From positions 62,001 through 126,000 of the forward strand of contig NZ_JAJBTT010000054.1 of the NCBI RefSeq assembly GCF_020860705.1: a DNA stretch of 64,000 nucleotides, written 5' to 3'. This stretch comes from Akkermansia sp. (GTDB lineage Bacteria > Verrucomicrobiota > Verrucomicrobiia > Verrucomicrobiales > Akkermansiaceae). How positions within the stretch are numbered: the stretch's first letter is position 1; each line of letters opens with the position of its first letter. The notes below the pieces were generated by a model. The model made no database searches. It worked only from the letters and a program-made list of their open reading frames with translations, and was not told where the DNA came from. Below, piece by piece: positions 8,600-26,731 of the stretch. A program made the translations under genes and the position numbers.

Positions 8600-8621
8600 G
8601 CTGAGGTGTTTTCGGAACGGT

Positions 8622-12818
<4,197 letters not shown>

Positions 12819-12848
12819 ATATTAAAAGTTTTGAAGAATGTTTGATGC

Positions 12849-12878
12849 CCACTCCCGCGTCTTGCGGCACGGGAGTGG
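12849..12878 (-). other. rpoB-rpoC intergenic hairpin
   Basis: Perfect 9-bp stem CCACTCCCG/CGGGAGTGG with a 12-nt loop in the rpoB-rpoC gap. No T-run follows on the minus strand, so a processing or pausing element is more likely than a terminator. Confidence 0.6.
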
Positions 12879-12891
12879 AATACGGTGGATG

Positions 12892-16830
<3,939 letters not shown>

Positions 16831-16981
16831 GGGCTGCTGTGGCGGAGATGTTATGGGTTTGCATCCTGAAAAACCCGGATGCTGGGCTGGTTGGTTCCTT
16901 CCTTGGGAGACGGAACCGACTGGAAGCGATTTGAAGGGTAAAAAGCCTCTAGTCGGTCACGCGGGATGTGAAGACGAGGAA

Positions 16982-17018
16982 GCGCAACAGGAGAAAAACG
17001 GGTCTTCTCCTGTTGCGC
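16982..17018 (-). other. rplL-rpoB intergenic hairpin (candidate attenuator or RNase site)
   Basis: A perfect 14-bp stem GCGCAACAGGAGAA/TTCTCCTGTTGCGC (16982-16995 with 17005-17018, 9-nt loop) lies 14 bp after the rplL stop. No T-run follows on the minus strand. In E. coli the same gap holds an attenuator and an RNase III site; that this one does the same is inference. Confidence 0.75.
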
Positions 17019-17032
17019 GGGAAGTAAAAAGC

Positions 17033-17407
17033 TTACTTGACTTCCACCTTGGCGCCGGCTTCTTCCAGCTTGGCCTTGGCGGCGTTAGCTTCGTCCTTGG
17101 AGACGGCTTCCAGGATGACGGCGGGGGTGCCTTCAACCAGTTTCTTGGCGTCCACCAGGCCGAGGCCGGCCTTCACTTCGCGGACGGCCTTAATCACGGC
17201 GATCTTGTTGGCGCCGGCTTCCGTCAGGACGACGTTGAATTCGGTCTTTTCTTCTTCAGCTTCGGCAGGAGCGGCGGCAGCGCCGGCGGCGGCTACGGGA
17301 GCGGCGGCGGAAACGCCCCACTTTTCTTCCAGGAGCTTGACGAGGTCAGCGGCTTCCAGAATGGTGAGGGTACCGAGTTCTTCAGCGATTTTGTTAATAT
17401 CAGCCAT
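17033..17407 (-). CDS. rplL: 50S ribosomal protein L7/L12
   Basis: The 124-residue stalk protein, present in several copies per ribosome, recruits translational GTPases. The start at 17407 ([15 protein letters not shown]) is chosen over an upstream ATG because it matches the family. An N-terminal dimerisation helix is followed by an Ala-rich hinge (about 33-52) and the C-terminal domain with [22 protein letters not shown]. Gaps on both sides of the gene contain hairpins, consistent with separate control of its dose. Confidence 0.98.
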   Translation of the reverse strand: MADINKIAEELGTLTILEAADLVKLLEEKWGVSAAAPVAAAGAAAAPAEAEEEKTEFNVVLTEAGANKIAVIKAVREVKAGLGLVDAKKLVEGTPAVILEAVSKDEANAAKAKLEEAGAKVEVK

Positions 17408-17505
17408 TGTATTGTTTTCTAGTTTGGTTTCGAGTCGCGCCAAGAGCCAACTTGGCATTTCAGTTCTCCGGCTGGAGTTCCGACAAGGAACCTGTAGGAG
17501 AGTCG

Positions 17506-17545
17506 GGCCCGGTTTTCACACATTTGGCTAGAGTGCAACCGGGCC
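17506..17545 (-). other. rplJ-rplL intergenic hairpin
   Basis: A perfect 9-bp stem GGCCCGGTT/AACCGGGCC with a 22-nt loop lies 20 bp past the rplJ stop in the 158-bp gap before rplL. Such a structure could adjust L12 stoichiometry; the function is inferred from position only. Confidence 0.5.
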
Positions 17546-17565
17546 GTCCGGTCAAGGGGTTAGTA

Positions 17566-18069
17566 TTAGGCGGCGGGTTCTTCGCTTCCACCGTTTTCTT
17601 TGTCCACATATGCCTGAATAACTCGGGCAAGAGCGGAACCGGCTGCATTGATGGTGCCAAGGAGCTTGGCCAGCAGCTGATCGCGGGGAGGCAGTTCACC
17701 GATGGCGCGGATTTCGTCCGCGGAGAGGATGGCTCCGTCCAGGATCGCCACCTTGTACTCAGCCTTCTTGGAGGCCTTGGCGAAGGTGTTGATGGCCTTG
17801 GCGGCAGCGGCTACGTCGGAGGCGCCGGTCACGAAGGCGGTCTGGCCGACGAGGTGCTCCCCGATGTCGGGAAGGCCTGCGTCCGTCAGGGCCGTACGCA
17901 TGAAGTTGTTCTTGGCTACGTGGCACTGGGCGCCGCAGGCGGCCAGGGCGGAACGCAGGTTGGTGAACTCAGGCACGGTGACCGAGGTGTAGTCCACGAC
18001 GATCAGGAACGGGGAGGCGTTGACGCGGGCGGTCAGCTCGTCGATGATGATACGCTTGTCAGGATTCAT
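17566..18069 (-). CDS. rplJ: 50S ribosomal protein L10
   Basis: The 167-residue L10 anchors the L7/L12 dimers to the large subunit. The N-terminal rRNA-binding domain (MNPDKRIIIDELTARVNASP, TSVTVPEFTNLRSAL) and the C-terminal helix that carries L12 (LGTINAAGSALARVIQAYVD) are visible. It lies 21 bp after rplA, so no room exists for the long L10-leader seen in gammaproteobacteria. Confidence 0.96.
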   Translation of the reverse strand: MNPDKRIIIDELTARVNASPFLIVVDYTSVTVPEFTNLRSALAACGAQCHVAKNNFMRTALTDAGLPDIGEHLVGQTAFVTGASDVAAAAKAINTFAKASKKAEYKVAILDGAILSADEIRAIGELPPRDQLLAKLLGTINAAGSALARVIQAYVDKENGGSEEPAA

Positions 18070-18090
18070 GGTGTGCTAAATCGGTTCGGG

Positions 18091-18792
18091 TTACAGTTTG
18101 GCGATGGAAGCGGTGTCAACCGGAAGACCGGGGCACATGGCGCATGAAACGGTGATGGATTCAATGTAGGCGCCCTTGGCGGAAGCCGGGCGGGCCTTGA
18201 CGACGGAATCAATCAGAGCAGCGATGTTTTCAGTGATGCTTTCATTGGAGAAGGACAGCTTGCCTACAGCGGCGGAGATGTTGGCGTTCTTGTCAACCTT
18301 GTAGTCAACGCGGCCGGCCTTCACTTCCTTCACGGCCTTGGCCGTGTCATCCGTAACGGTGCCGGTTTTCGGGTTGGGCATCAGGCCGCGCGGACCCAGC
18401 ACACGGGCAACCTTGCGGACCTCCGTCATGGCGTCGGGGGTGGCAATGGCCGTGTCAAAGTCAACGAACCCTTCCTGGACCTTCTTGATGAGGTCTTCAA
18501 AGCCCACGAATTCGGCTCCGGCTTCCTGGGCGGCCTTGGCGGCATCACCCTGGGCGAAGACGAGGACGCGGACGTTTTTACCCGTGCCGTTGGGCAGGGA
18601 GACGCTGCCGCGGACCATCTGGTCGGATTTGCGGGGGTCCACGGTCAGGTGGAAGGAAACGGTGACGGTCGGGTCAAATTTCGGGGCCGGGAAAGACTTC
18701 ATGGTTTCCACGGCTTCCGTAATGCTGTAGTTCTTGTTAGGGGTAACAAGCTTGGCTGCTTCTTGATATCGCTTGCTGCGTTTGGTAGACAT
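18091..18792 (-). CDS. rplA: 50S ribosomal protein L1
   Basis: The 233-residue L1 forms the mobile stalk that moves deacylated tRNA out of the E site and, in many bacteria, represses the rplK-rplA operon by binding its mRNA. Conserved strings are GTGKNVRVLVFAQGD, ATPDAMTEVRKVARVLGPRGLMPNPK (residues about 120-145) and GRVDYKVDKNANI. Standard length and start. Confidence 0.98.
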   Translation of the reverse strand: MSTKRSKRYQEAAKLVTPNKNYSITEAVETMKSFPAPKFDPTVTVSFHLTVDPRKSDQMVRGSVSLPNGTGKNVRVLVFAQGDAAKAAQEAGAEFVGFEDLIKKVQEGFVDFDTAIATPDAMTEVRKVARVLGPRGLMPNPKTGTVTDDTAKAVKEVKAGRVDYKVDKNANISAAVGKLSFSNESITENIAALIDSVVKARPASAKGAYIESITVSCAMCPGLPVDTASIAKL

Positions 18793-18842
18793 GTGTGTAT
18801 TTGGCAGTGCGTTCGGATTGGTTAATCCTCCTGCGGTGAGTG

Positions 18843-19271
18843 TTACATACCTTCAACTTCAATGCCCATCTGGCGGGCCTGGCCGGCAAGAATGCGGGCG
18901 GCGCGTTCGGGATCTTTCGTGTTGAGGTCCGGGAGTTTGGTGTTGACGACTTCCATCAGCTTGGCCTTGGAAAGAGTGGCGACCTTCTTTTTGTTCGGTT
19001 CGCCGGAGCCGGCGGGGATGCCGGCGGCCTTCTTGAGAAGAACGCTGCCCGGGGGCTGCTTGGTGATGAAAGAGAATGACTTGTCCTTGTAAACCGTGAT
19101 GACGGTCGGCAGGAGGTCACCAGCCTGCTTTTGCGTGGCGGCGTTGAACTCCTTGCAGAATGCCATGATGTTTACACCGGCCTGACCAAGTGCCGGACCC
19201 ACGGGCGGGGAGGGGTTAGCGGCTCCGGCATTGATCTGGAGCTTGATGATTTTGGTTATTTCTTTTGCCAT
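18843..19271 (-). CDS. rplK: 50S ribosomal protein L11
   Basis: The 142-residue L11 belongs to the GTPase-associated centre and is a target of thiostrepton-type antibiotics and of PrmA methylation. The family strings [33 protein letters not shown] and [14 protein letters not shown] are all present. It follows nusG by 63 bp and precedes rplA by 50 bp. Confidence 0.98.
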   Translation of the reverse strand: MAKEITKIIKLQINAGAANPSPPVGPALGQAGVNIMAFCKEFNAATQKQAGDLLPTVITVYKDKSFSFITKQPPGSVLLKKAAGIPAGSGEPNKKKVATLSKAKLMEVVNTKLPDLNTKDPERAARILAGQARQMGIEVEGM

Positions 19272-19334
19272 GGTTTTGCTTTGTTAGCGGAGAAAATGAA
19301 CGGGAGAAGCTTGTTGCTCTCTGGAGGACGGGGC

Positions 19335-19904
19335 TCAGGCTTTTTCCACCTGCCAGTATTCCAGGTCCACCGGAGTGGCGCGGCCAAAGATGGAGACGCT
19401 GACGCGCAGCTTGCCTTTTTCGGGGTCGATTTCTTCGATGGTGCCTTCCTGGCTCTGGAACGGGCCTTCGCAGACGCGCACGGGATCGCCGACGGCGAAT
19501 TCCACCTTGGGGCGTGCGGCCACGGCTTCCGCGTCCAGCAGGGGAAGAAGGTCTTCCACCTCACGCTTGCGCATGGGCAGGGGGGCGTTGCGGGAGCCGG
19601 CGATGCTGATGACGCCGTCAATCTGCTGGATGAAGTACCAGAGGTCCTTGTTCAGGGTGCCGTCCGCTTCCAGCAGGTACATGTTGGCGTAAACATATCC
19701 GGGGAAGAGCTTGCTGTGGCGTTCCGTCTTTTTGCCGTTACGCACTTCGGAAATGAGTTCCGTGGGGACTTCCACCCGGTAGATGGAGTCGGAAAGTTCG
19801 GCGTCCTTCGCCTTGCGGATGATGCGGTCACGAACGCTGTTTTCCTGTCCGGAGAGGACGTGGAGAACATACCATTGTTCATGAGGCTCTGGGGTACTGG
19901 GCAT
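19335..19904 (-). CDS. nusG: Transcription termination/antitermination factor NusG
   Basis: A 189-residue processivity factor that binds the RNAP clamp and couples transcription to translation or Rho. The NGN domain starts with QWYVLHVLSGQENSV and contains FPGYVYANM. The C-terminal KOW domain has VGDPVRVCEGPFQSQEGTI. The order secE-nusG-rplK is the usual one in bacteria. Confidence 0.97.
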   Translation of the reverse strand: MPSTPEPHEQWYVLHVLSGQENSVRDRIIRKAKDAELSDSIYRVEVPTELISEVRNGKKTERHSKLFPGYVYANMYLLEADGTLNKDLWYFIQQIDGVISIAGSRNAPLPMRKREVEDLLPLLDAEAVAARPKVEFAVGDPVRVCEGPFQSQEGTIEEIDPEKGKLRVSVSIFGRATPVDLEYWQVEKA

Positions 19905-19931
19905 GATCGGAGAAAGAAGGTGGGGGTAAAA

Positions 19932-20159
19932 CTAGACGGCCAGCTTGATGAGGTAGCTGACCACACTGTGAAGAAAGATGTCGAACGATGCGACAAACGC
20001 GCCAAGGAAGACCATGGCAATCAGTACGACGAGAGTGGAACCCCAGAGTTCGCGGAATTTTTTAAAACCTTTCACCTTGGGATCGCTTTCCCAGGGCCAG
20101 GTGGTTTTTTTAAGTTCGCCCTTAACTTCGGCGATGAATTGAGAAATCTTGCGAAACAT
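19932..20159 (-). CDS. secE: Preprotein translocase subunit SecE
   Basis: The 75-residue single-span SecE clamps SecY in the Sec translocon. An amphipathic N-terminal helix with the conserved ELKKTTWPW is followed by one membrane helix (about 43-65). Length fits the short one-helix form found in most bacteria. It lies between tRNA-Trp and nusG. Confidence 0.95.
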   Translation of the reverse strand: MFRKISQFIAEVKGELKKTTWPWESDPKVKGFKKFRELWGSTLVVLIAMVFLGAFVASFDIFLHSVVSYLIKLAV

Positions 20160-20192
20160 GCTTCAAGGTGGGGTGATGTATTTGGAAAGAAG

Positions 20193-20268
20193 TGGCAGGT
20201 CAGGAGGGACTCGAACCCCCAACTTTTGGTTTTGGAGACCAACGCTCTACCAATTGAACTACTGACCT
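20193..20268 (-). tRNA. tRNA-Trp (CCA)
   Basis: 76-nt cloverleaf on the minus strand. The acceptor stem is AGGTCAG/CTGACCT with G discriminator and an encoded CCA. The anticodon arm is TTGGT-CTCCAAA-ACCAA, giving anticodon CCA. The T arm is GGGGG-TTCGAGT-CCCTC-like with TTCGAGT visible. The tuf/tRNA-Trp/secE order is common in bacteria. Confidence 0.97.
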
Positions 20269-20293
20269 GTTGGTATCTCTTCTTTCGTGGGAA

Positions 20294-20323
20294 ATGAGGG
20301 GGCCTGCGGGGAGGCCCCCTCAT
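20294..20323 (-). terminator. Hairpin between tuf and tRNA-Trp
   Basis: A perfect 12-bp stem ATGAGGGGGCCT/AGGCCCCCTCAT with a 6-nt loop, 39 bp past the tuf stop. Only a short TTTC follows on the minus strand. It is either a partial terminator, lowering expression downstream of tuf, or a processing site. Confidence 0.6.
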
Positions 20324-20362
20324 TAAACCTGATGTAGATTCCTCTACAAGTTCCTAAGGAAC

Positions 20363-21547
<1,185 letters not shown>

Positions 21548-21591
21548 AATGTTATGTTTAGGTTTGGGCTGCTATGGGTCTAGCTTGAAGA

Positions 21592-21666
<75 letters not shown>

Positions 21667-21777
21667 ATAGACTTCTTCCGCCTTTCGTTGCTCTAAGAGA
21701 GTTGTAAATCCGCCCAAACCTGCGGTTCTAGCGGATAAATAGCATCCTCCCGTGTTGCCTGACGAAAAGCGGACGCT

Positions 21778-21806
21778 ATGTTACGTTTTTGAACACAGGA
21801 TGTCAA
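21778..21806 (-). promoter_or_regulatory. Sigma70-type promoter of the tRNA-Thr/tuf/rpl/rpo operon
   Basis: On the minus strand TTGACA (21801-21806), a 17-bp spacer, and TAACAT (21778-21783). The -35 is a perfect consensus. The predicted start is about 100 bp before tRNA-Thr. Confidence 0.75.
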
Positions 21807-21868
21807 TGAAAACATGAACATTTTTTTATCTTTATGCCGCAAACACGGGGAGTTCATGTATAATATCT

Positions 21869-22954
21869 TTATCGGGAATGCGTTGAATATTTAGATCTGT
21901 TCAGATCCTTCGTCAATTTAAGATTGGGGTCAACGTCTTCATCCAGAGAGTGAAACAGTCCCCTGCGGGCCTTGAGGCAGGTGACATAGGCGATCATGGC
22001 AGCATTGTCCGTCGTGAGATCGAAATCCGGCAGAACCAGCTCCACTTTTTCCCGGGCGCAGGCGTCTTTCAGGCGGGAACGCAGTTCCGCATTGCAGGAA
22101 ACGCCGCCGGATACGGAAAGGGTATGGTGGCCGGAAACGCGCAGGGCATGCAGCGCCTTGTGAATCAGGACGTCCGTGACGGCGCGCTGGAAAGAGGCGC
22201 AGAGGTCCCGCAGGGTCTGTTCCGGCAGGTCGTGCGGATCACCGCTTGCCGTCAGTTTGGGCAGTGTGTAGAGAACAGCCGTTTTCAGGCCGGAGAAGGA
22301 AACGTTGGAGGTATGTTCCTTCATCAGGGCGCGGGGGAAGGAGAATGCCTCCGGATTCCCTTCCGCCGCCATGCGGTCGATTTCCGGACCGCCGGGATAG
22401 GGGAGGCCGAGCATTTTCCCCACCTTGTCGAAGGCTTCTCCCGCGGCATCGTCCAGGGAACGGCCCAGAAGACGGTAGTTCCCCACGCCGCGCACGTCCA
22501 CAAAGAGGGTGTGGCCGCCGGAGACGACCATGCCCAGATGGGGTATGGGGCCGCCGGGACGCTTGACGAAGGGGGAGAGCAGGTGGCCTTCCAGATGGTT
22601 GACGGAGACGAAGGGCTTGCCCGTCGCCAGCGCCAGCGCCTTGGCCGTGCTGTTGCCCACCAGCAGGGCGGCTACCAGGCCGGGGCCGCCCGTGGCTCCA
22701 AAGACGTCAATGTCCGCAGGGGTCACGCCGGCTTCACGGCATGCGGCCCGGATGACTCCGGGAAGATCCGCCGAATGGTTGCGGGAAGCCAGCTCCGGCA
22801 CCACGCCGCCGTGCTGGCGGTGGATGGCGATCTGGGATGAAATGATGGAGGAGAGTATTTCCGGCGCTTCCTCCTTCCCGGCGGAACGCAGGATGGCGAC
22901 CGCCGTTTCATCACAGGAGGATTCTATTCCCAGGACGGTGAGGGATTCCGGCAT
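21869..22954 (-). CDS. tsaD: tRNA N6-threonylcarbamoyltransferase TsaD
   Basis: The 361-residue ASKHA-fold enzyme transfers the threonylcarbamoyl group to A37 of ANN-decoding tRNAs, with TsaB and TsaE (not in this window). N-terminal LGIESSCDETAVAIL, metal-binding VNHLEGHLLSP (His about 112 and 116), VSGGHTLF and the C-terminal TDNAAMIAY are all present. It is the last gene of a clpP-clpX-tsaD run, 23 bp after clpX. Confidence 0.98.
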   Translation of the reverse strand: MPESLTVLGIESSCDETAVAILRSAGKEEAPEILSSIISSQIAIHRQHGGVVPELASRNHSADLPGVIRAACREAGVTPADIDVFGATGGPGLVAALLVGNSTAKALALATGKPFVSVNHLEGHLLSPFVKRPGGPIPHLGMVVSGGHTLFVDVRGVGNYRLLGRSLDDAAGEAFDKVGKMLGLPYPGGPEIDRMAAEGNPEAFSFPRALMKEHTSNVSFSGLKTAVLYTLPKLTASGDPHDLPEQTLRDLCASFQRAVTDVLIHKALHALRVSGHHTLSVSGGVSCNAELRSRLKDACAREKVELVLPDFDLTTDNAAMIAYVTCLKARRGLFHSLDEDVDPNLKLTKDLNRSKYSTHSR

Positions 22955-22977
22955 GGCGGAGAAGAGAGGGAGGGGAG

Positions 22978-24348
22978 TTAGGATGCCTGGCGGATTTGCG
23001 CCGGTTTTTTGTCGGTAACCGTTTCTTTGGTGATGGTGACGGAGTCCGCATTGCCCATGCTGGGCACCTTGTACATGACGTCCAGCATGAGGTTTTCAAA
23101 GATGGCGCGCAGGGCGCGGGCTCCGGTGCCCCGTTCCATGGCTTCCGCGGCCATGGCTTTCAAGGCGTCCGGCTGAACGTCCAGTTTGGCGCCGTACATG
23201 GCGAGCAGCTTGGAGTACTGCTTGACCAGGGCGTTCCTGGGTTCCGTAAGCAGGCGCACGAGCTGGCTTTCATCCAGCTTGGAAAGCGGGCAGAAGATGG
23301 GCAGGCGACCCACGAGTTCCGGGATCATGCCGAAGGAGAAGAGGTCTTCCGGCATCGTCTGGGCCAGGATTTCCTCTTCCGAGTATTCCTTCCGGTCGCG
23401 CTGTTCCGTGATGGCCCCGAAACCCATCTGGGTGGCGCCGAGGCGTTTGCGGATGATATCTTCCAGACCGACGAAGGCGCCACCTACGATGAAGAGGATT
23501 TTTTCCGTGTTGACGCGGATGTATTCCTGCTGCGGGTGTTTGCGGCCTCCGGTGGGCGGAACGTTGCAGATGGTGCCTTCAATGATTTTCAGCAGGGCCT
23601 GCTGCACGCCTTCCCCGGAGACGTCACGCGTGACGGAGACGTTCTGGGTCTTGCGGCCGATTTTGTCGATTTCATCCACGTAGATAATGCCCTGTTCCGC
23701 CTTGGCCACGTCAAAATTGGCGGCCTGGAGAAGACGCAGGATGATGTTTTCCACGTCTTCCCCCACGTAACCGGCTTCCGTCAGCGTGGTAGCGTCCACA
23801 ATGCAGAAGGGGACGTTGAGCATTTTCGCCAGGGTTTTTGCCAGCAGGGTTTTCCCGGAACCGGTGGGGCCGGCCAGCAGGATGTTGGATTTTTCAATCT
23901 CCACGTCATCCAGGGATTTGTCTTCCAGCGTCACGGTGCTCTGGCGCAGGCGCATGTAATGGTTGTACACGGCTACGGAGAGCACTTTTTTGGCATAATC
24001 CTGGCCGATGACGTACTGGTTGAGCGTGGCGCACATTTCCTCAGGCGTGGGCAGCGGCCCTTCGTAAGAGGCCGGGCCGGCCGCCGTTTCCTTGAGCATG
24101 TCTGCGGCAGCGGCCTTGCGGGCCTCCGCCTGGCACATGGCATAGGCGGAGGGCTCCATGCTCAGGATGCCGCGGATGAAGCGGGTCGCCAGCGGAAGGC
24201 CGGTATCCTTCACAATCATGTTGACGCAAATTTCAACGCAATTGTTGCAGATATAGAAGTCTTCCGCGATCTGGATGAGCTTGTCCACCTTGTTCCCGGG
24301 CTTGCCGCAGCAGGAACAGGCAGGAAGATGAGGGTTGGAACCGGACAT
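22978..24348 (-). CDS. clpX: ClpX ATPase subunit of the ClpXP protease
   Basis: A 456-residue AAA+ unfoldase. An N-terminal C4 zinc-binding domain (CSCCGKPG ... [11 protein letters not shown]) binds adaptors and substrates. Walker A GPTGSGKT lies near 160, followed by Walker [11 protein letters not shown], the pore loop GYVGED, and the sensor region [20 protein letters not shown]. It follows clpP by 32 bp, as expected for one complex. Confidence 0.98.
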   Translation of the reverse strand: MSGSNPHLPACSCCGKPGNKVDKLIQIAEDFYICNNCVEICVNMIVKDTGLPLATRFIRGILSMEPSAYAMCQAEARKAAAADMLKETAAGPASYEGPLPTPEEMCATLNQYVIGQDYAKKVLSVAVYNHYMRLRQSTVTLEDKSLDDVEIEKSNILLAGPTGSGKTLLAKTLAKMLNVPFCIVDATTLTEAGYVGEDVENIILRLLQAANFDVAKAEQGIIYVDEIDKIGRKTQNVSVTRDVSGEGVQQALLKIIEGTICNVPPTGGRKHPQQEYIRVNTEKILFIVGGAFVGLEDIIRKRLGATQMGFGAITEQRDRKEYSEEEILAQTMPEDLFSFGMIPELVGRLPIFCPLSKLDESQLVRLLTEPRNALVKQYSKLLAMYGAKLDVQPDALKAMAAEAMERGTGARALRAIFENLMLDVMYKVPSMGNADSVTITKETVTDKKPAQIRQAS

Positions 24349-24380
24349 GGTCTTGAAGGTAGAGAGAAACGCCGGGGGGA

Positions 24381-25037
24381 TCAGGCCTTGGCCTTCTTCT
24401 TGTCGTCCTGGCCGTCGGAGTGGTGCGTCAGCACCTTGTCCACGAGGCCGTACGCTACGGCTTCCTCGGCAGTCATGTAGTTGTCGCGGTCGGCATCCTT
24501 TTCAATCTGCTTTTCCGTCTTGCCGGTGTGCCTGGCCAGGATGCCGTTGAGGCGCTTCTTGAGGTTGAACATGAATCCGATGGTGCGTTCCACGTCGGAA
24601 GCGGTGCCCTGGGCGCCGCCGGAAACCTGGTGGATCATCACATGGGAGTTCGGCAGGCAGAACCGCTTGCCCGGCGTGCCCGCGGCCAGCAGGACAGAGC
24701 CCATGGAGGCGGCAATGCCCAGGCAGTAGGTGTTCACGTCGCAGGAGACGAACTGCATCGTGTCGTAAATGGCCAGACCTGCGGTGACGGAGCCGCCGGG
24801 GGAGTTGATATACACGTGGATATCCTTTTTCGGGTCAGCCATCTGGAGGAACAGGAGCTGGGCGATGACGGAGTTCGCCACGTCGTCGTCAATGGCGGAG
24901 CCGATGAAGATGACGCGGTCCTTCAGGAGGCGGGAGTAGATGTCAAAGGCGCGTTCGCCGCGGCCGTCCTGCTCCACTACCATGGGAACGTAATAGGAGT
25001 TCACGGGAGTTGATTTGGAAGATTGGTCTTGAAACAT
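24381..25037 (-). CDS. clpP: ClpP protease subunit
   Basis: The 218-residue serine protease core of ClpXP. The start at 25037 ([14 protein letters not shown]) is chosen because the upstream in-frame extension is not family-like. The active site is complete: Ser in [14 protein letters not shown], His in [11 protein letters not shown] and the downstream Asp ([13 protein letters not shown]). It lies between tig and clpX, the classic trio. Confidence 0.98.
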   Translation of the reverse strand: MFQDQSSKSTPVNSYYVPMVVEQDGRGERAFDIYSRLLKDRVIFIGSAIDDDVANSVIAQLLFLQMADPKKDIHVYINSPGGSVTAGLAIYDTMQFVSCDVNTYCLGIAASMGSVLLAAGTPGKRFCLPNSHVMIHQVSGGAQGTASDVERTIGFMFNLKKRLNGILARHTGKTEKQIEKDADRDNYMTAEEAVAYGLVDKVLTHHSDGQDDKKKAKA

Positions 25038-25093
25038 AAGAATGGAAGAATTGATGTTGTGTTGTTCAATATTTTTCCCCGTCTGCCGGATAC

Positions 25094-25131
25094 AAAACGG
25101 GGGAGTCGGGCATGTGCGCGCCAACTCCCCC
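25094..25131 (-). terminator. Terminator between tig and clpP
   Basis: The stem GGGGGAGT/ACTCCCCC (25099-25106 with 25124-25131) is followed on the minus strand by GTTTTGT. It lies 28 bp past the tig stop, so tig may be transcribed apart from clpPX. Confidence 0.6.
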
Positions 25132-25158
25132 TGGTAAGGTGTCTTGTGCAGAGGAGGG

Positions 25159-26469
25159 TTATTGCTCGTCTACCGTTACTTTGGCTTCTTTTGTCAGGAA
25201 GTCCAGAACCTTGGCTGTCAGCAGGCTCATTCTGATGCCATGCACGCGGCCTTCACGCTGAAGTTCGCGGATGTAGGCTTTGAGGTTCTTTTTCTGCTGG
25301 CGCGCCTGGCGTGCCACTTCATTGTAAAGCTCCATTTCCGTGACGGAGATTTTTTCCGCCTGGGCCACTTCCTGAAGCATGAAGAAGACCTTGAGGTTGC
25401 GCCTGGCTTCCTTTCTGGCTTCTTCGCGCGCTTCTTCCACAAACTTGTCCATGTCCGCCGGGGCGTTTCCGCTGTACATGGCCTGCTGCATTTTCTGCTG
25501 AAGGATGCCGTACACTTCACGTTCCACGACGGCTTCCGGCAGGTTGAAATCAAGCATGTCCGCCAGTTTTTCCGTGATCTGGTCAGCCTTGGCTTCGTCA
25601 ATCTGCATGGTCTTGCGCTGGGCCAGGTTTTCCTTCAGGGCGGTCTTCAGTTCTTCCAGGTTTTTGCCGGGGAGCACTTTTTCCGCGAAGGCGTCGTCCA
25701 TGGCCGGGAGTTCCTTTTCACGCACTTCCTTGACGGTGGTGTGGAATACAAGTTCCTTGCCGCGCAGTTCCGCAATCGGGAAGGTATCCGGAATGGTGAC
25801 GGTGATGTCCTTGCTGTCGCCGGCCTTCAGGCCTTCCAGGGCGGAGGCGAAACCGGGCAGGAACTGGTCTTCCTCCACTTTCATCCACTGGCCGTCGCGG
25901 CCTTCCAGGAAGCCCACGGGCTTGCCGACGGCTTCCGCTACGGGCTTGCCTTCCAGCGTGGTGTTAAAATCAATGATCGCCACGTCATCCTTCTTGGCGG
26001 CGCGGTCCACGGGGGTGAATTCCGCGATTTGTTCAGCCAGGGATTTCAGGGCTTCCTCCACGTCCGCTTCCGTCACTTCGGAGGAGGGTACCTTGACTTC
26101 AATGCCCTTGTATTCCGGCAGTTCGAACTCGGGAACCACGGTCATCGTGCTGGTGGCGGTGTAGTTGCCCTGGTCGTCAAGGGACTGTTCCGGCTTGCCG
26201 AAGTTGAGCACTTTCAATTTGGGGTTTTCTTCCAGGGCTGCGGAGCAGGCCGTTTCAAAAAGATTGTCCAGCAGTTCCTCTTCAATTTCCTTCTTGAAAC
26301 GTTTTTCAATGATGGACTTGGGCGTTTTGCCGGGACGGAAGCCGGGCAGCTTGGCTTTGCCGGCGTAGGAGTCCACAATGGAGGCGCGGCGTGCGGCCGT
26401 GGTTTCTGCGGGGATGGAAGCTTTCAGCGTGGCTGTGCAGTCCGGTTGAATATCAACGTTGATTTCCAT
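25159..26469 (-). CDS. tig: Trigger factor
   Basis: A 436-residue ribosome-bound chaperone and peptidyl-prolyl isomerase. The start at 26469 gives [20 protein letters not shown], a normal N-terminus. The ribosome-binding signature GFRPGKTP lies near residue 44, and the FKBP-like domain ([43 protein letters not shown]) covers about 165-245. The helical C-terminal arms follow. Divergent from bamA across 262 bp. Confidence 0.96.
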   Translation of the reverse strand: MEINVDIQPDCTATLKASIPAETTAARRASIVDSYAGKAKLPGFRPGKTPKSIIEKRFKKEIEEELLDNLFETACSAALEENPKLKVLNFGKPEQSLDDQGNYTATSTMTVVPEFELPEYKGIEVKVPSSEVTEADVEEALKSLAEQIAEFTPVDRAAKKDDVAIIDFNTTLEGKPVAEAVGKPVGFLEGRDGQWMKVEEDQFLPGFASALEGLKAGDSKDITVTIPDTFPIAELRGKELVFHTTVKEVREKELPAMDDAFAEKVLPGKNLEELKTALKENLAQRKTMQIDEAKADQITEKLADMLDFNLPEAVVEREVYGILQQKMQQAMYSGNAPADMDKFVEEAREEARKEARRNLKVFFMLQEVAQAEKISVTEMELYNEVARQARQQKKNLKAYIRELQREGRVHGIRMSLLTAKVLDFLTKEAKVTVDEQ

Positions 26470-26731
26470 AAATAATACGGTCAGTGTTAATTGAAAGTGG
26501 TTCTGTCTCGGCTCCGGGATGACGGCGGCGGTCAAAACACGAGCGGCGACAAATGTAATGAGAGGGTATCTGGAGTGCAAGCTATTGCACAGGAATGACA
26601 CAATTGCCCTTCTTGGGCGCACGTGCGCGCGCAACGTAAAAAATGCAGGGCAACTGCGTTCTACGCAGAATCACGTCTTGACTATGCAGGCGGAAAAGTC
26701 CTTTATATGCCAAGCATTAAGTTCAGCGCTC

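Larger units (their letters stand above)
7643..8621. other. Non-coding repeat island
   Basis: Almost 1 kb without a credible gene. It holds two copies of a ~145 bp hairpin-rich repeat, two CGGATT-N3-AATCCG palindromes at 7675-7691 and 8217-8231, a CCGGAT/ATCCGG hairpin at 8541-8559, and the rpoC terminator. The open frames here are short and lie inside the repeats. Confidence 0.7.
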
